DNA of 64,000 nucleotides from assembly GCF_017874625.1 (NCBI RefSeq), contig NZ_JAGIKZ010000005.1, positions 62,001-126,000 on the forward strand, read 5' to 3'. The position numbers and the translations under genes were made by a program. This DNA comes from Cytobacillus eiseniae. Lineage in GTDB: Bacteria > Bacillota > Bacilli > Bacillales > Cytobacillaceae. The notes below the pieces were generated by a model. It was not told where the DNA came from. It saw only the letters and a program-made list of their open reading frames with translations, and did not search any database. Below are positions 1 through 8,457 of the stretch, piece by piece; position 1 is the first letter of the stretch, and each line of letters starts with the position of its first letter.

Positions 1-594
1 GGCTTCAATGCTTGCAGCAGCACACAAGAAAAGGATTGCAACAACAAAAGTAAACATGTATCTGCCTAGCATCGGCAGCATCGGATGACCAACCTTTTTC
101 TGAAACTGCCTACTAATCATTTTTAATGAGAAAGAAACAGAAATCGTTGCAGCAATGATAAAGACAGGAATAATAATTAAGTTTTGCGGCAAAACAGTGA
201 CAAATGAAAGCAGAAATCCATCCCAGCCCATTTGACTTACGAGAAACCCTACCGTAAATCCAACAACCATCCCTTTCATAAACAATAGAATCAAAATAAC
301 TGGCAAACCAATAATTGAAATGCCTAAAATCCACATTAAACCAATAAATTTTGTGTTATGAAAGAAGCTTTGCTTAAATAAGTCGGTTGCTCCAGCTACA
401 TTTCCATCTGAAACTTGTCCAAAAAACTGAGAAAGATAAAAAAATAAATCTTCTTTCTGTGTAAAGCTAAGACTATTAACAATAATCGCACCAAATATAA
501 CACCAATTAAAAATAACACAACTATAAATAAATAAATTGAGGAATGCTCACGAAAATGATTTGCGACGACGTTCTGGTACATTTTTTTTCTCAT
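1..594 (-). CDS. spoIIM: Stage II sporulation protein M, SpoIIM (3' end outside window)
   Basis: An integral membrane protein of the mother cell that, with SpoIID and SpoIIP, drives septal peptidoglycan thinning and engulfment of the forespore. The frame is open from an ATG at 594 to the window edge (198 codons; the family is about 214), so only the C-terminus is missing. It reads MRKKMYQNVVANHFREHSS and then several hydrophobic segments, including LFIVVLFLIGVIFGAIIV and IIGLPVILILLF, as expected for a polytopic SpoIIM. The ribosome site is GGAGGATCGCA before ATG. A sigma-E-type promoter lies directly upstream (628-656), consistent with mother-cell expression. The upstream neighbour on the same strand is the yqxK homologue, as in B. 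subtilis. Confidence 0.93.
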   Translation of the reverse strand, partial: MRKKMYQNVVANHFREHSSIYLFIVVLFLIGVIFGAIIVNSLSFTQKEDLFFYLSQFFGQVSDGNVAGATDLFKQSFFHNTKFIGLMWILGISIIGLPVILILLFMKGMVVGFTVGFLVSQMGWDGFLLSFVTVLPQNLIIIPVFIIAATISVSFSLKMISRQFQKKVGHPMLPMLGRYMFTFVVAILFLCAAASIEA

Positions 595-627
595 TGCGAT
601 CCTCCTGCAAGCTCTGATTATTAGTAA

Positions 628-656
628 ATTGTATGCTTGTCCTTCGGATGTATGAC
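628..656 (-). promoter_or_regulatory. Sigma-E promoter of spoIIM
   Basis: On the minus strand GTCATACA (649-656) is followed after 13 bp by CATACAAT (628-635), a perfect sigma-E -10 element. It sits about 35 bp upstream of the spoIIM start and next to the terminator of the preceding gene. Inference from consensus only. Confidence 0.65.
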
Positions 657-690
657 AAAAAAAATCTAGCTCCATTATCGGGAACTAGAT
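655..690 (-). terminator. Terminator downstream of the yqxK-type gene
   Basis: Minus strand: an ATCTAG-TCC / GGA-CTAGAT stem with one unpaired base on each arm, followed by eight T. It is 144 bp past the yqxK stop; the space between is filled by an intergenic repeat. Confidence 0.7.
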
Positions 691-712
691 CATAGGAAAT
701 ATTTTGTTTACG

Positions 713-825
713 TTCAGCTGCAGCACCTACCCCTCTTGGATATAAGTCAAGTCTCTTAGAAAGGAAAAGAACACCTTTCAAGAGACTCGTCTTATGCTTG
801 TCGGGGGTGAGCAAGGTGCTTCCGC
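713..825 (+). repeat. Intergenic repeat family 1, copy A
   Basis: About 113 bp with imperfect terminal inverted repeats (CAGCACCTACCCCTC near one end, GGGGTGAGCAAGGTGCTTCC at the other), the core CGTCTTATGCTTGTCGG and an internal hairpin (GTCTCTTAGAAAGG / CCTTTCAAGAGAC). Related copies occur at 39177-39302, 39303-39424, 52696-52841 and 54893-55035. It lies between the yqxK stop codon and its terminator. Confidence 0.75.
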
Positions 826-833
826 ATTTGTTG

Positions 834-1997
834 TTATTCTGCAATTTTTCCGTACTTCCCGCCACCGCCGGCAGATAGGCTTAGTTTCCCTTCACGTGCT
901 TTGATGATCAATTCTGCTGTTTTTGCTGGAATGATCTGCTCTAGTTCTGCTAAAGGAACTTTATGCAAAATCGCCATTTCCGTTCCAAAATGATCAAGCA
1001 GCTTCCCAAGCATTTTCGGTCCAAGACCTGAAATGAATTCAAGCGGCACTTGATGGATATATGGCGGGCGATTCACAGGTGATGTGTTTGCTGTTTTTAG
1101 TTCGGTAATTCGATCGGCCACTCCTTTAATATACTTCGTGCTGCCGCAATGATTGCATACACCGTTTTCTGGATCAAACGGAGTAAAGCACTTGGAACAT
1201 ACGGTCTGATGATATTTTCCAAGGAGCGGGTCAAGGCCGTAATTCGCTTTGACTTTGCGTCCATCTATTTTATGCAATGCTTTTTCCAGTTCATTAAAGG
1301 TTGGCTCTGCCATTTGCAGAACATGATATTCCCTGGCAATCTTTTTCAGAGAATGAGCGTCCGAATTGGTTACATAGGAAAACTCATGCAATTCTTTAAT
1401 TTGGTCTGCCATTGCTGTATCTGCACTTAACCCCAGTTCAATTCCATCGATCAGGTTTTTATCAAACACTTCAGTTAATGAGTGAATGACCCCTTTTCCG
1501 AACAGACTTTTAAAAGGGGTAAACACATGGGCAGGAATAAATAAACCGCCCAGCTCTTTCACCTTTAATTGCAGTTCTCGGCCTGAGACATAAATTCGCT
1601 GAGAGCTGAGTGTAATATTTTTCAGATGATTAGATAGCCACATCGAAAAGCTTTTCATTTTATCCAAAGTGGCAAAATAACAGAGTACATGGATAGGCCC
1701 ATGACAATTCTCATCATAAATTTCCAACTCTGACCCTGGAATGATCGTTAAATCGCCAAATTGCAATCCACCTTCTGGATGCTCGATTACATCTCCTGTT
1801 TCCATCAGCTCAGCAATTTCTAAGATCACTTCAGGAGAATGGCAATCAATAATTCCAATAATATTCAAGCCCTTTTCATTTCTTGCATGCTCGATAATAT
1901 TCGTAAAGGTAAGAGACTTTGCTCCCGTTATTTTTACTGGTTTCCCTGTTTTTGTTCTTCCGATATGAATATGCAGATCTGAGTAATACTGATTCAT
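834..1997 (-). CDS. yqxK: PHP-domain endonuclease Q-like DNA repair protein (YqxK family)
   Basis: A 387-residue protein with a PHP-type metal site: D7-L-H9-x-H11, D51-C-H53, E90, H103, H157 and D213-x-H215. A four-cysteine zinc ribbon follows (C267, C270, C281, C284), then a helix-hairpin-helix-like tail (LEFISGLGPKMLGKLL). This layout matches endonuclease Q, which nicks 5' of deaminated bases (hypoxanthine, uracil) in archaea and some Bacillus species; that activity is family knowledge, not shown here. The gene starts 3 nt after the nudF stop, so the two are probably cotranscribed. Its name in B. subtilis is yqxK. Older annotations call it a helicase-like protein, but no helicase motifs are visible. 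Confidence 0.82.
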   Translation of the reverse strand: MNQYYSDLHIHIGRTKTGKPVKITGAKSLTFTNIIEHARNEKGLNIIGIIDCHSPEVILEIAELMETGDVIEHPEGGLQFGDLTIIPGSELEIYDENCHGPIHVLCYFATLDKMKSFSMWLSNHLKNITLSSQRIYVSGRELQLKVKELGGLFIPAHVFTPFKSLFGKGVIHSLTEVFDKNLIDGIELGLSADTAMADQIKELHEFSYVTNSDAHSLKKIAREYHVLQMAEPTFNELEKALHKIDGRKVKANYGLDPLLGKYHQTVCSKCFTPFDPENGVCNHCGSTKYIKGVADRITELKTANTSPVNRPPYIHQVPLEFISGLGPKMLGKLLDHFGTEMAILHKVPLAELEQIIPAKTAELIIKAREGKLSLSAGGGGKYGKIAE

Positions 1998-2000
1998 TTC

Positions 2001-2549
2001 TTACTTCAACGCCTTCTGTAATTGTAAATATTGGACAGCATAAGCGGTTTTTGCATCATATATTTTCTGTTCTCTTATGTAACGCTCTGCTTCTTCTAAT
2101 GTGATCTCCATTAAATGAACAAATTCATCCTCATCAAGGGATGCTGCATTTTCCTTCTTTACTAAGCCTTTTGCAAGATATACATGAACGATTTCATCTG
2201 CAAATCCAGGTGATGTGAAAAAGGAAATAAGCAACTCCAATTCCTTACAGCTATACCCTGTTTCTTCTTCTAATTCTCTTATAGCACAAGTTTTTGGATC
2301 TTCATTAAGCTCGAGCTTTCCTGCAGGTATCTCAATAATAGTTCGTTCTAATGCCTTTCTATATTGCTCCACCATGACAATTTTATTCTCATCTGTTAAC
2401 GCTAGAATAGCAACTGCCCCTGGATGCTTAATGATTTCACGTTTTGAGGTGTTTCCATTTGGCAATTCTACATCCTCTATTTGAAGGCTTATCACTTTGC
2501 CACTAAAAATTTTCTCTGTTTTAATTGTTTTTTCTTCTAGGCGACTCAT
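2001..2549 (-). CDS. nudF: ADP-ribose pyrophosphatase (Nudix hydrolase)
   Basis: Hydrolyses ADP-ribose to AMP and ribose 5-phosphate in the cytoplasm. The 182 residues carry a complete Nudix box, G77-x5-E83-x7-R91-E-L-E-E-E-T-G98, preceded by the typical VAILALTDENKIVMVEQYR strand and the AGKLE segment. Size and order (next to yqxK, divergent from mciZ and yqkF) match B. subtilis nudF. It is the first gene of a nudF-yqxK pair on the minus strand. Confidence 0.93.
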   Translation of the reverse strand: MSRLEEKTIKTEKIFSGKVISLQIEDVELPNGNTSKREIIKHPGAVAILALTDENKIVMVEQYRKALERTIIEIPAGKLELNEDPKTCAIRELEEETGYSCKELELLISFFTSPGFADEIVHVYLAKGLVKKENAASLDEDEFVHLMEITLEEAERYIREQKIYDAKTAYAVQYLQLQKALK

Positions 2550-2565
2550 CTTTCATGGCACTCCC

Positions 2566-2597
2566 GTTCTATTCCGAATATGTTTTCTCATACATAT
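2566..2597 (+). promoter_or_regulatory. Sigma-E promoter of mciZ
   Basis: GTTCTATT (2566-2573), 15 bp, then CATACATAT (2589-2597), a full match to the sigma-E -10 consensus. It lies 29 bp upstream of the mciZ start. B. subtilis mciZ is known to be sigma-E dependent, which supports the call. Confidence 0.6.
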
Positions 2598-2625
2598 TAT
2601 CATACTTTAATTGGAGGAGTTGGCT

Positions 2626-2763
2626 ATGAGAATTTATGTACATGAGAAAGGCATTGTACTCGTCGGGAAAGCTTGGGAAATTCGTGCGAAATTAAAGGAA
2701 TATAGCAAGGATCATCATTTATTGAAGGACTGGGTTCATTCCTGTTCGAAAAAAGAGAATTAA
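2626..2763 (+). CDS. mciZ: MciZ, mother-cell inhibitor of FtsZ
   Basis: A 45-residue peptide too short for most gene finders. It shares the core GIVLVGKAWEIRAKLKEY with B. subtilis MciZ (40 residues) and sits in the same place between nudF and yqkF. MciZ caps FtsZ filaments and blocks Z-ring formation in the mother cell during sporulation. The start has a strong site (TTGGAGGAGTTGGCT before ATG). The C-terminus is about five residues longer than in B. subtilis, ending in CSKKEN. A sigma-E-type promoter precedes it. Confidence 0.9.
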   Translation: MRIYVHEKGIVLVGKAWEIRAKLKEYSKDHHLLKDWVHSCSKKEN

Positions 2764-2832
2764 ACCTCTTTCATTGCAATCCCATTTGTTTATTTTATAA
2801 ACTAGAAGAAAATGAAATCGAGGGCTAGAGAA

Positions 2833-3744
2833 ATGAAAAAAAGACAATTAGGGAAATCAGATTTATACGTAAGTGAACTTGGCTTAGGGTGTATGTCGCT
2901 TAGTACAAATCCAAAACATGCTCAAGCTGTTATCGAAGCAGCATTAGAAGAAGGGGTTAATTATTTCGATACTGCCGACCTTTATGACTATGGGAAAAAT
3001 GAGCAAATTGTCGGACAAGTGCTAAAGCCTATAAGAGACAAGGTCATTATTGCTACGAAAGCAGGAAACCGCTGGAATGAGAATAAAGATGGCTGGAGCT
3101 GGGATCCATCAAAAAAACATATAAAGGAAGCAGTTAAACAGAGCTTAACAAGACTTGGCACAGACTATATTGATTTGTATCAGCTTCATGGCGGCACGAA
3201 GGAAGATCCCATTGATGAAACAATCGAAGCTTTCGAGGAGTTAAAGGACGAGGGCTTTATCCGCTATTATGGCCTTTCATCGATTAGGCCAAATGTCATT
3301 CGTGAATACATGAAAAAATCAAACATGGTCTCGGTCATGATGCAATACAGCCTGTTAGATCGCCGTCCAGAGGAAGAGCTATTGCCACTTCTTTTAGAAA
3401 ATAGCATTAGCGTAGTTACCCGAGGACCACTGGCAAAAGGTTTATTAAGCAACAAAATGCTAGAGATGGCTTCTGAAAAGGGATATTTAGATTATAGCTT
3501 CGAAGAATTAAATCATATCCTCCCACTATTAAAAGAAAAGCTTACCGATTCCCGTACAATGACAGAAATCGCCCTTCAATATAATCTAGCTCATCCAGCG
3601 ATTTCTTCAGTAATAGCAGGTGCAAGCAAGGTTGAGCAGATGAAAGAAAATGCTAAGGCGGTGCAGACGAACCCACTCTCAGAAGAGGAACTTTCGATTA
3701 TTCAGTCCATTACTAAAATGAATCAGTATGAAGAGCATCGGTGA
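2833..3744 (+). CDS. yqkF: Aldo/keto reductase YqkF
   Basis: An NAD(P)H-dependent oxidoreductase of the aldo/keto reductase superfamily with unknown physiological substrate. The catalytic tetrad is present: D46, Y51, K76 and H119, within FDTADLYDYG, IIATKAG and LYQLHGG. The chosen ATG has GAGGG eight bases upstream and gives 303 residues, near the B. subtilis length. An in-frame ATG at 2812 lacks a comparable ribosome site. A strong terminator follows. Confidence 0.9.
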   Translation: MKKRQLGKSDLYVSELGLGCMSLSTNPKHAQAVIEAALEEGVNYFDTADLYDYGKNEQIVGQVLKPIRDKVIIATKAGNRWNENKDGWSWDPSKKHIKEAVKQSLTRLGTDYIDLYQLHGGTKEDPIDETIEAFEELKDEGFIRYYGLSSIRPNVIREYMKKSNMVSVMMQYSLLDRRPEEELLPLLLENSISVVTRGPLAKGLLSNKMLEMASEKGYLDYSFEELNHILPLLKEKLTDSRTMTEIALQYNLAHPAISSVIAGASKVEQMKENAKAVQTNPLSEEELSIIQSITKMNQYEEHR

Positions 3745-3752
3745 AAGGAAAG

Positions 3753-3800
3753 GATAGATAAACAGGAAAGATAGTACCTGTTTTCATCTATCTTTTTTTT
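3753..3800 (+). terminator. Terminator of yqkF
   Basis: GATAGAT-AACAGG pairs with CCTGTT-ATCTATC across a short loop and is followed by a run of eight T. Confidence 0.8.
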
Positions 3801-3948
3801 ACTACATATGACTCCAAAAGCATTCAGAAAAACACATAAATTATCTAATCAGTTTATATATATGTAAGTAGAGTATTTAAATTAACAATTCGGTAATTAC
3901 TCAATCCTTAGTTTTAAATGGGGGAAAATATTAAGTAGGAGTGATAAA

Positions 3949-4464
3949 GTGAACAGATCTAAAAGGATTTTTTACTTTGCAATAATTTTATATTGTTTAA
4001 CGCTAACAGGCTGTAGCGAAGCCAGAATGAATAATAATCTCGAAATTGTAAACAGTACTATTCTCGATACCCTAGATACATTTCATGATAATGAATTGTA
4101 TCTGTTTAAATACTTATTAATTCAAGTTGTGGAGGAAGAACAACCTGAAAAAATTGAGGGTATGATCGAACTCTACTTATTAAATAATAATAAAACGCTT
4201 CCTTATATTCTTTCCTTAAATAATAGTAATACCATTCCAGCAGAAGATAGTACTACATTAATTGAATTATATGAAAAATTACATAAATATATAAACACAC
4301 TAGATTTTATGTTAAAAAACAACACTATTAAAAATGATGCAAAGGAACTAGAAGAACTTATTATTTTAACAGAAAAATCACGGAATAAAAAAATTTTATC
4401 TGAAGAAAACATGAAAAAAACCAAGTTGCTTTTAACCACACTAAATAAGTATGTAAAAAAATAA
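3949..4464 (+). CDS. Hypothetical lipoprotein
   Basis: A 171-residue protein starting at GTG with TAGGAGTGATAAA upstream. It has a lipoprotein signal peptide: positive N-terminus, hydrophobic stretch FAIILYCLTLTGC, lipobox L-T-G-C with C22 as the lipidated residue. The mature part is hydrophilic and largely helical in character, with no domain I recognise. It is very AT-rich in codon use. It stands alone between yqkF and yqkE, and the B. subtilis locus has no equivalent that I know of. Confidence 0.75.
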   Translation: MNRSKRIFYFAIILYCLTLTGCSEARMNNNLEIVNSTILDTLDTFHDNELYLFKYLLIQVVEEEQPEKIEGMIELYLLNNNKTLPYILSLNNSNTIPAEDSTTLIELYEKLHKYINTLDFMLKNNTIKNDAKELEELIILTEKSRNKKILSEENMKKTKLLLTTLNKYVKK

Positions 4465-4621
4465 TTTTCAGATTTTTTGCATTTATTAGTCATTATAGGA
4501 GATATTGACGTTTTCTTTTTGTTGTATAAGTTCCCTTTTGAAATCTTTACGTTTTTCCTTTTGATATTTTCAACACTTAGGTTTGGCTTTATTAGTTGTT
4601 AATAAGGTTATTTAAGAGGTC

Positions 4622-4664
4622 TTAAAAACAAAAAGTACACCACTTTATATAAATGATGTACTAA
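4622..4664 (-). terminator. Terminator of yqkE
   Basis: Minus strand: AGTACATCATTTAT pairs with ATAAAGTGGTGTACT (one bulge), followed by TTTTTGTTTTT. About 30 bp downstream of the yqkE stop. Confidence 0.6.
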
Positions 4665-4693
4665 TTTTAATATAATGTGTGACATATTCCTGC

Positions 4694-4939
4694 TTATTTA
4701 AATTCCTTCCAATTCATATTGCTTTCACCAAGCAATTCTTCAAAGCTTTTGTTCTTTTCGCGCAAGCGTCTTTCTTCTTTTTTGCGTTGTTCTTCCTCTT
4801 CTTTTTGCTTATCTTCAGCCGCTTTTAATTGCTGCTTTGTATCCTTTAATTTCTCCATTAATTCTTGGTTTAGCATATCGCCAAGTGTTACTGGCTTATC
4901 CGCCTTTTTAGGCTGGGTCTGCTGTTTTTTCTTTTTCAT
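4694..4939 (-). CDS. yqkE: YqkE family protein
   Basis: An 81-residue, highly charged cytoplasmic protein. It begins MKKKKQQTQPKKADKPVTL, has a long Lys/Glu-rich helix (EDKQKEEEEQRKKEERRLRE) and ends SFEELLGESNMNWKEFK, which is the YqkE (DUF3886) pattern. Function unknown. Position next to yqkF matches B. subtilis. A probable coiled coil spans residues 28-65. Confidence 0.88.
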   Translation of the reverse strand: MKKKKQQTQPKKADKPVTLGDMLNQELMEKLKDTKQQLKAAEDKQKEEEEQRKKEERRLREKNKSFEELLGESNMNWKEFK

Positions 4940-4983
4940 TGAAATCCCCTCATACTAATAATTTACGATTTATTATATCATTT

Positions 4984-5355
4984 TCATCGCAAAAACTCGA
5001 GAAACTCAATCCGATTGCCGAATGGATCATCAACGAAAAATCGGCTTCTTCCCTCAATTGGCGGTTCCTCTTTTATACGAATCTCGTGCTTTTCCAAGCT
5101 TTCGCGCAAAACTGATAAATTTTCTACGACAAATCCAGGATGAGCTTTTTTCGCAGGATGAAAATCTTCTTGCACACCAATATGTATTTCTTGGTTTCCA
5201 CACATAAACCAGCAGCCTCCACGTTTTTGCAGGTTTTCAGGCTTCGGGATTTCTTTCAGTCCAAGAATGCCCCCAAAGAATGCTCGCGCTTGTTCCTCAC
5301 AGTCCTTTGGTGCGGCTAGCTGAATATGATCAATGCCTATAAATGAAAAATTCAT
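4984..5355 (-). CDS. VOC (glyoxalase/dioxygenase superfamily) protein
   Basis: A 123-residue single-module VOC-fold protein. It begins FSFIGIDHIQLAAP with a metal-ligand-type histidine, contains CWFMCGNQEIHIGV and HPGFVVENL in the middle, and ends DPFGNRIEFLEF, the usual position of the last Glu ligand. Substrate unknown. It lies downstream of the sco operon on the same strand but is separated by a probable terminator hairpin (5370-5410), so cotranscription is uncertain. The site AGGAGGAGAGATGT precedes the ATG. Confidence 0.82.
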   Translation of the reverse strand: MNFSFIGIDHIQLAAPKDCEEQARAFFGGILGLKEIPKPENLQKRGGCWFMCGNQEIHIGVQEDFHPAKKAHPGFVVENLSVLRESLEKHEIRIKEEPPIEGRSRFFVDDPFGNRIEFLEFLR

Positions 5356-5369
5356 ACATCTCTCCTCCT

Positions 5370-5410
5370 AAAAATAACGAAAAGCACAGCATTTACTACT
5401 GCACTTTTCG
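5370..5410 (-). terminator. Probable terminator after scoB
   Basis: Minus strand: CGAAAAG and CTTTTCG arms (7 bp, plus weaker inner pairing) followed by TTATTTTT, directly past the scoB stop. Confidence 0.5.
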
Positions 5411-5417
5411 AAATAGA

Positions 5418-6086
5418 TTAATAAGCTTCTGTCAGTACATTCTCATCTACTTGTAATTCTGCTCCAGTCGATTGGATAATCTCCTCTACCGTGTAGCCTT
5501 TTGCAACTTCGACAAGCTTTAAGCCTGATTCCGTTACATCAATGACTGCCCGCTCTGTAATAATACGATTCACAACTGCTTTTCCTGTCAGCGGAAGTGT
5601 ACATTCTTTTAAAATTTTTGACTCTCCATCTTTATTCGTATGATCCATAATGACAATAATTTTTTTCGCACCATGGACAAGATCCATCGCACCGCCCATT
5701 CCCTTAATCATCTTCCCAGGAATCATCCAGTTTGCAAGATCACCTTTTTCTGAAACTTCCATACCGCCAAGGATGGCGATATTCACATGCCCGCCACGGA
5801 TCATCGCAAAGGATTCGGCACTGTCAAAATAAGCTGATCCCGGAATGGCTGTCACCGTTTCCTTGCCCGCATTAATTAAATCAGGATCCACTTCTTCATT
5901 CGTAGGGTATGGACCAATGCCAAGCAAGCCATTCTCTGATTGTAGTACCACTTCTTTATCATCTGAAATATAGTTAGCTACAAGTGTTGGCATGCCAATC
6001 CCAAGATTAACATAAAAGCCCGTTTCAATTTCCTTCTCAGCACGTCTAGCAATTTTTTCGCGAACAGCAGCTTTATCATTAGTCAT
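5418..6086 (-). CDS. scoB: 3-oxoacid CoA-transferase (SCOT) subunit B
   Basis: Beta subunit of succinyl-CoA:acetoacetate CoA-transferase, which activates acetoacetate to acetoacetyl-CoA. The 222 residues contain the family motif S-E-N-G (catalytic E51) in [14 protein letters not shown] and the N-terminal [18 protein letters not shown]. It follows scoA by 26 bp. With the upstream thiolase and divergent HMG-CoA lyase it forms an acetoacetate-using module. This cluster is not at this place in B. subtilis, where scoAB lies elsewhere. Confidence 0.92.
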   Translation of the reverse strand: MTNDKAAVREKIARRAEKEIETGFYVNLGIGMPTLVANYISDDKEVVLQSENGLLGIGPYPTNEEVDPDLINAGKETVTAIPGSAYFDSAESFAMIRGGHVNIAILGGMEVSEKGDLANWMIPGKMIKGMGGAMDLVHGAKKIIVIMDHTNKDGESKILKECTLPLTGKAVVNRIITERAVIDVTESGLKLVEVAKGYTVEEIIQSTGAELQVDENVLTEAY

Positions 6087-6112
6087 TGCAGCGTCTCCTT
6101 CCTAAAGCGTTT

Positions 6113-6802
6113 TTACTTTTGCACTGTTAGCCTTTCAATTCGTTTCTCCTGATTTCCTTCTATCAATGCTTGAACATAAATACTCGGGGTATGAATACCG
6201 TTTGGATCTAGCTCACCGATTTCGTACAGATTTTCTACTTCAGCAATTGTTACCTTCCCTGCCGCAGCAATCATCGGATTAAAATTTCGAGCTGTTTTGT
6301 GATAGACGAGATTACCCATTTTATCGGCCTTCCACGCTCTCACCAAACTGAAATCAGCAATCAATGATTCTTCAAGTAAGTATTCTTTTCCATGAAAATT
6401 CTTTGTTTCTTTCCCATCAGCGATTGGTGTTCCTACTCCAGCAGGCGTATAAAAGGCTGGGATTCCTGCTCCGCCAGCACGGATTTTTTCAGCTAATGTT
6501 CCTTGAGGAAGCAGCTCCACTTCGATCTCTCCAGAAAGCACTTGTCTTTCAAATTCTTTATTCTCGCCAACATAAGAGCCGACCATTTTCTTTATTTGCT
6601 TATTTTTTAGAAGTAAGCCAAGCCCCCAGTCATCGACACCACAGTTATTCGAAATGACTGTTAAATCCTTGACACCTTTTTCCACTAATGCAAGAATTAA
6701 GTTTTCAGGTATGCCACAAAGACCAAATCCGCCAACCATTAACACAGCGCCATCATGAATATCCTTCACTGCTTCATTAAAGGAAGTACAAATTGTTTTC
6801 AC
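6113..6802 (-). CDS. scoA: 3-oxoacid CoA-transferase (SCOT) subunit A
   Basis: Alpha subunit of the CoA-transferase, 229 residues, with the glycine-rich CoA-binding signature [13 protein letters not shown] and the following [14 protein letters not shown]. Substrate choice (acetoacetate) is inferred from close resemblance to ScoA and from the neighbouring thiolase and HMG-CoA lyase; a branched or short-chain 3-oxoacid is the alternative. It is the middle gene of the thiolase-scoA-scoB operon. Confidence 0.92.
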   Translation of the reverse strand: MKTICTSFNEAVKDIHDGAVLMVGGFGLCGIPENLILALVEKGVKDLTVISNNCGVDDWGLGLLLKNKQIKKMVGSYVGENKEFERQVLSGEIEVELLPQGTLAEKIRAGGAGIPAFYTPAGVGTPIADGKETKNFHGKEYLLEESLIADFSLVRAWKADKMGNLVYHKTARNFNPMIAAAGKVTIAEVENLYEIGELDPNGIHTPSIYVQALIEGNQEKRIERLTVQK

Positions 6803-6868
6803 GTCATTCTCCCCCTCGTTTGAGAACGTTTATTTATATAAAAAATGAAAATTGCTTGTGTTAGTGAA

Positions 6869-8056
6869 TTAAGTTAGCTCGACAATGGTTGCGACTCCTT
6901 GGCCACCGCCGATACATAGAGTGGCAAGACCTTTTTTCGCCTGCCTTTTTTGCATTTCATGAATTAATGTAACAAGAATTCGAGCGCCGCTTGCACCAAT
7001 CGGATGGCCTAAGGCAATGGCACCGCCATTGACATTTAATACTTCTTTATTAAAGTGAAGCTCTCGGTCAACGGCAAGTGATTGGGCTGCAAACGCTTCG
7101 TTTGCTTCAATTAGCTCTAAGTCTTCCATTGATACCGCTGCTTTTTCTAATGCTTTTTTTACTGCATTTACTGGTCCAATTCCCATAATGCTCGGATCGA
7201 CTCCTGCACTTGCATTGGCTTTAATGACAACTAATGGCTGAAGTCCTAGCTCGTCGGCCTTCTTTCTGCTCATTACGACAAGCACAGCTGCTCCGTCATT
7301 TATGCCTGACGCATTTCCAGCTGTTACGCTGCCGTCTTTTCTGAATGCTGGCCGCAGTTTTGCTAATTTCTCAGCTGTTGTTCCTTTTTTCGGATATTCA
7401 TCCGTATCAAAAATAATCGGATCTCCTTTTCTTTGCGGAATGACAACAGGAACAATTTCATCCTTAAATCTGCCTTCTTCTATCGCATTTACTGCCTTTG
7501 TCTGACTGGCTGCAGCAAATTCATCCTGCTCTTCCCTTGTTAATTCGTATTTATCACAGAGGTTTTCTGCAGTCACCCCCATATGATAATCGTTAAATGC
7601 ACATGTTAAGCCGTCAGAAGTCATTGTATCGATCAGCTTCTGGTCACCCATTTTGAAGCCATTGCGCGCATTTTTTAATATGTATGGTGCCTGACTCATA
7701 TTTTCCACGCCACCGGCAACAATAATTTCTGCATCCCCTGCGATAATTGCCTGTGTTGCCAAATGAACGGCCTTTAAGCCAGATCCGCAAACCTTATTAA
7801 TTGTCATCGCGGAAACGCTTACAGGAAGTCCCGCTTTAAGTGCTGCCTGTCTTGCAGGGTTTTGGCCAATGCCTGCTTGAAGTACATTTCCTAAGATAAC
7901 CTCATCTATTTGCTCAGGTTTCAAACCCGCTTTCTCAAGTGCGCCTTTGATGGCTATTGCCCCTAGTTCTGGAGCAGAAACATCCTTTAGACTTCCGTTA
8001 AAACTGCCGATCGCTGTTCTTACAGCACTTACAATAACTACTTCTGTTTGTGTCAT
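6869..8056 (-). CDS. Acetyl-CoA C-acetyltransferase (thiolase)
   Basis: A biosynthetic-type thiolase interconverting acetoacetyl-CoA and two acetyl-CoA. The nucleophile is C90 in [11 protein letters not shown]; the C-terminal GHPIGASG histidine and CIGGGQG cysteine complete the active site. The start at the second in-frame ATG leaves AAAGG nine bases upstream; the ATG at 8065 is too close to that site. Length 395 residues. It is the first gene of the sco operon and is divergent from HMG-CoA lyase, so together they can turn HMG-CoA into acetyl-CoA. Confidence 0.92.
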   Translation of the reverse strand: MTQTEVVIVSAVRTAIGSFNGSLKDVSAPELGAIAIKGALEKAGLKPEQIDEVILGNVLQAGIGQNPARQAALKAGLPVSVSAMTINKVCGSGLKAVHLATQAIIAGDAEIIVAGGVENMSQAPYILKNARNGFKMGDQKLIDTMTSDGLTCAFNDYHMGVTAENLCDKYELTREEQDEFAAASQTKAVNAIEEGRFKDEIVPVVIPQRKGDPIIFDTDEYPKKGTTAEKLAKLRPAFRKDGSVTAGNASGINDGAAVLVVMSRKKADELGLQPLVVIKANASAGVDPSIMGIGPVNAVKKALEKAAVSMEDLELIEANEAFAAQSLAVDRELHFNKEVLNVNGGAIALGHPIGASGARILVTLIHEMQKRQAKKGLATLCIGGGQGVATIVELT

Positions 8057-8103
8057 ATCCCTCATCCTTTCAATCCCATATCACTACTAATATTTCGCGA
8101 AAA

Positions 8104-8139
8104 ATCATAGAAATCCTTTTATTATGTCAAAATTTCTAT
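8104..8139 (-). promoter_or_regulatory. Promoter of the thiolase-sco operon inside an inverted repeat
   Basis: Minus strand TTGACA (8125-8130), 15 bp, TATGAT (8104-8109). An 8-bp inverted repeat, ATAGAAAT (8107-8114) and ATTTCTAT (8132-8139), flanks the -35 and overlaps the -10, which looks like an operator. The 15-bp spacing is short, so the exact promoter is tentative. Confidence 0.4.
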
Positions 8140-8207
8140 TATTCTTGCTTTTTGAAAAACAAACAGAATAAAATAAGAGAATAGAAGAGCGGTCGCTCAG
8201 TTTTGAT

Positions 8208-8365
8208 TAAGAAAAGCGCATGCACCTAAGGTCTCGGCCGTACAAACTGGAAGGCTTCTCCTCTCGTTAAAGGAAACACGGTGAGCGTGAGCAACTGCTT
8301 TTGCGCAATCGTTGCCGAGAAGACCTGAAGTTTGATAGGAGATAGGATGCTTGCGCTAGACAGTT
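8208..8365. repeat. Intergenic repeat, diverged relative of family 1
   Basis: Fills most of the divergent space between the thiolase and HMG-CoA lyase. It has imperfect terminal inverted repeats, AAGCGCATGCACCTAAGGTC and GGATGCTTGCGCTAGAC, with internal CTCGGCC / GCCGAG. The ends resemble the family-1 copy at 39303-39424. Confidence 0.5.
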
Positions 8366-8457
8366 CTCTGTCTCAAAAGTTATACTTTCTTAATTTATTT
8401 GTAATCGTTTACAGCTTAAATCCTACCCTTATAAACTATGTGATTGGAGAGAAAAAC

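Noticed and set aside
548-865. 105-codon minus-strand ORF between spoIIM and yqxK
   Set aside because: It spans a repeat, a terminator and a promoter and overlaps the ends of both genes in another frame.
8332-8457. 42-residue N-terminal extension of HMG-CoA lyase
   Set aside because: It is encoded by the diverged intergenic repeat; the barrel starts at the ATG at 8458 with its own ribosome site.
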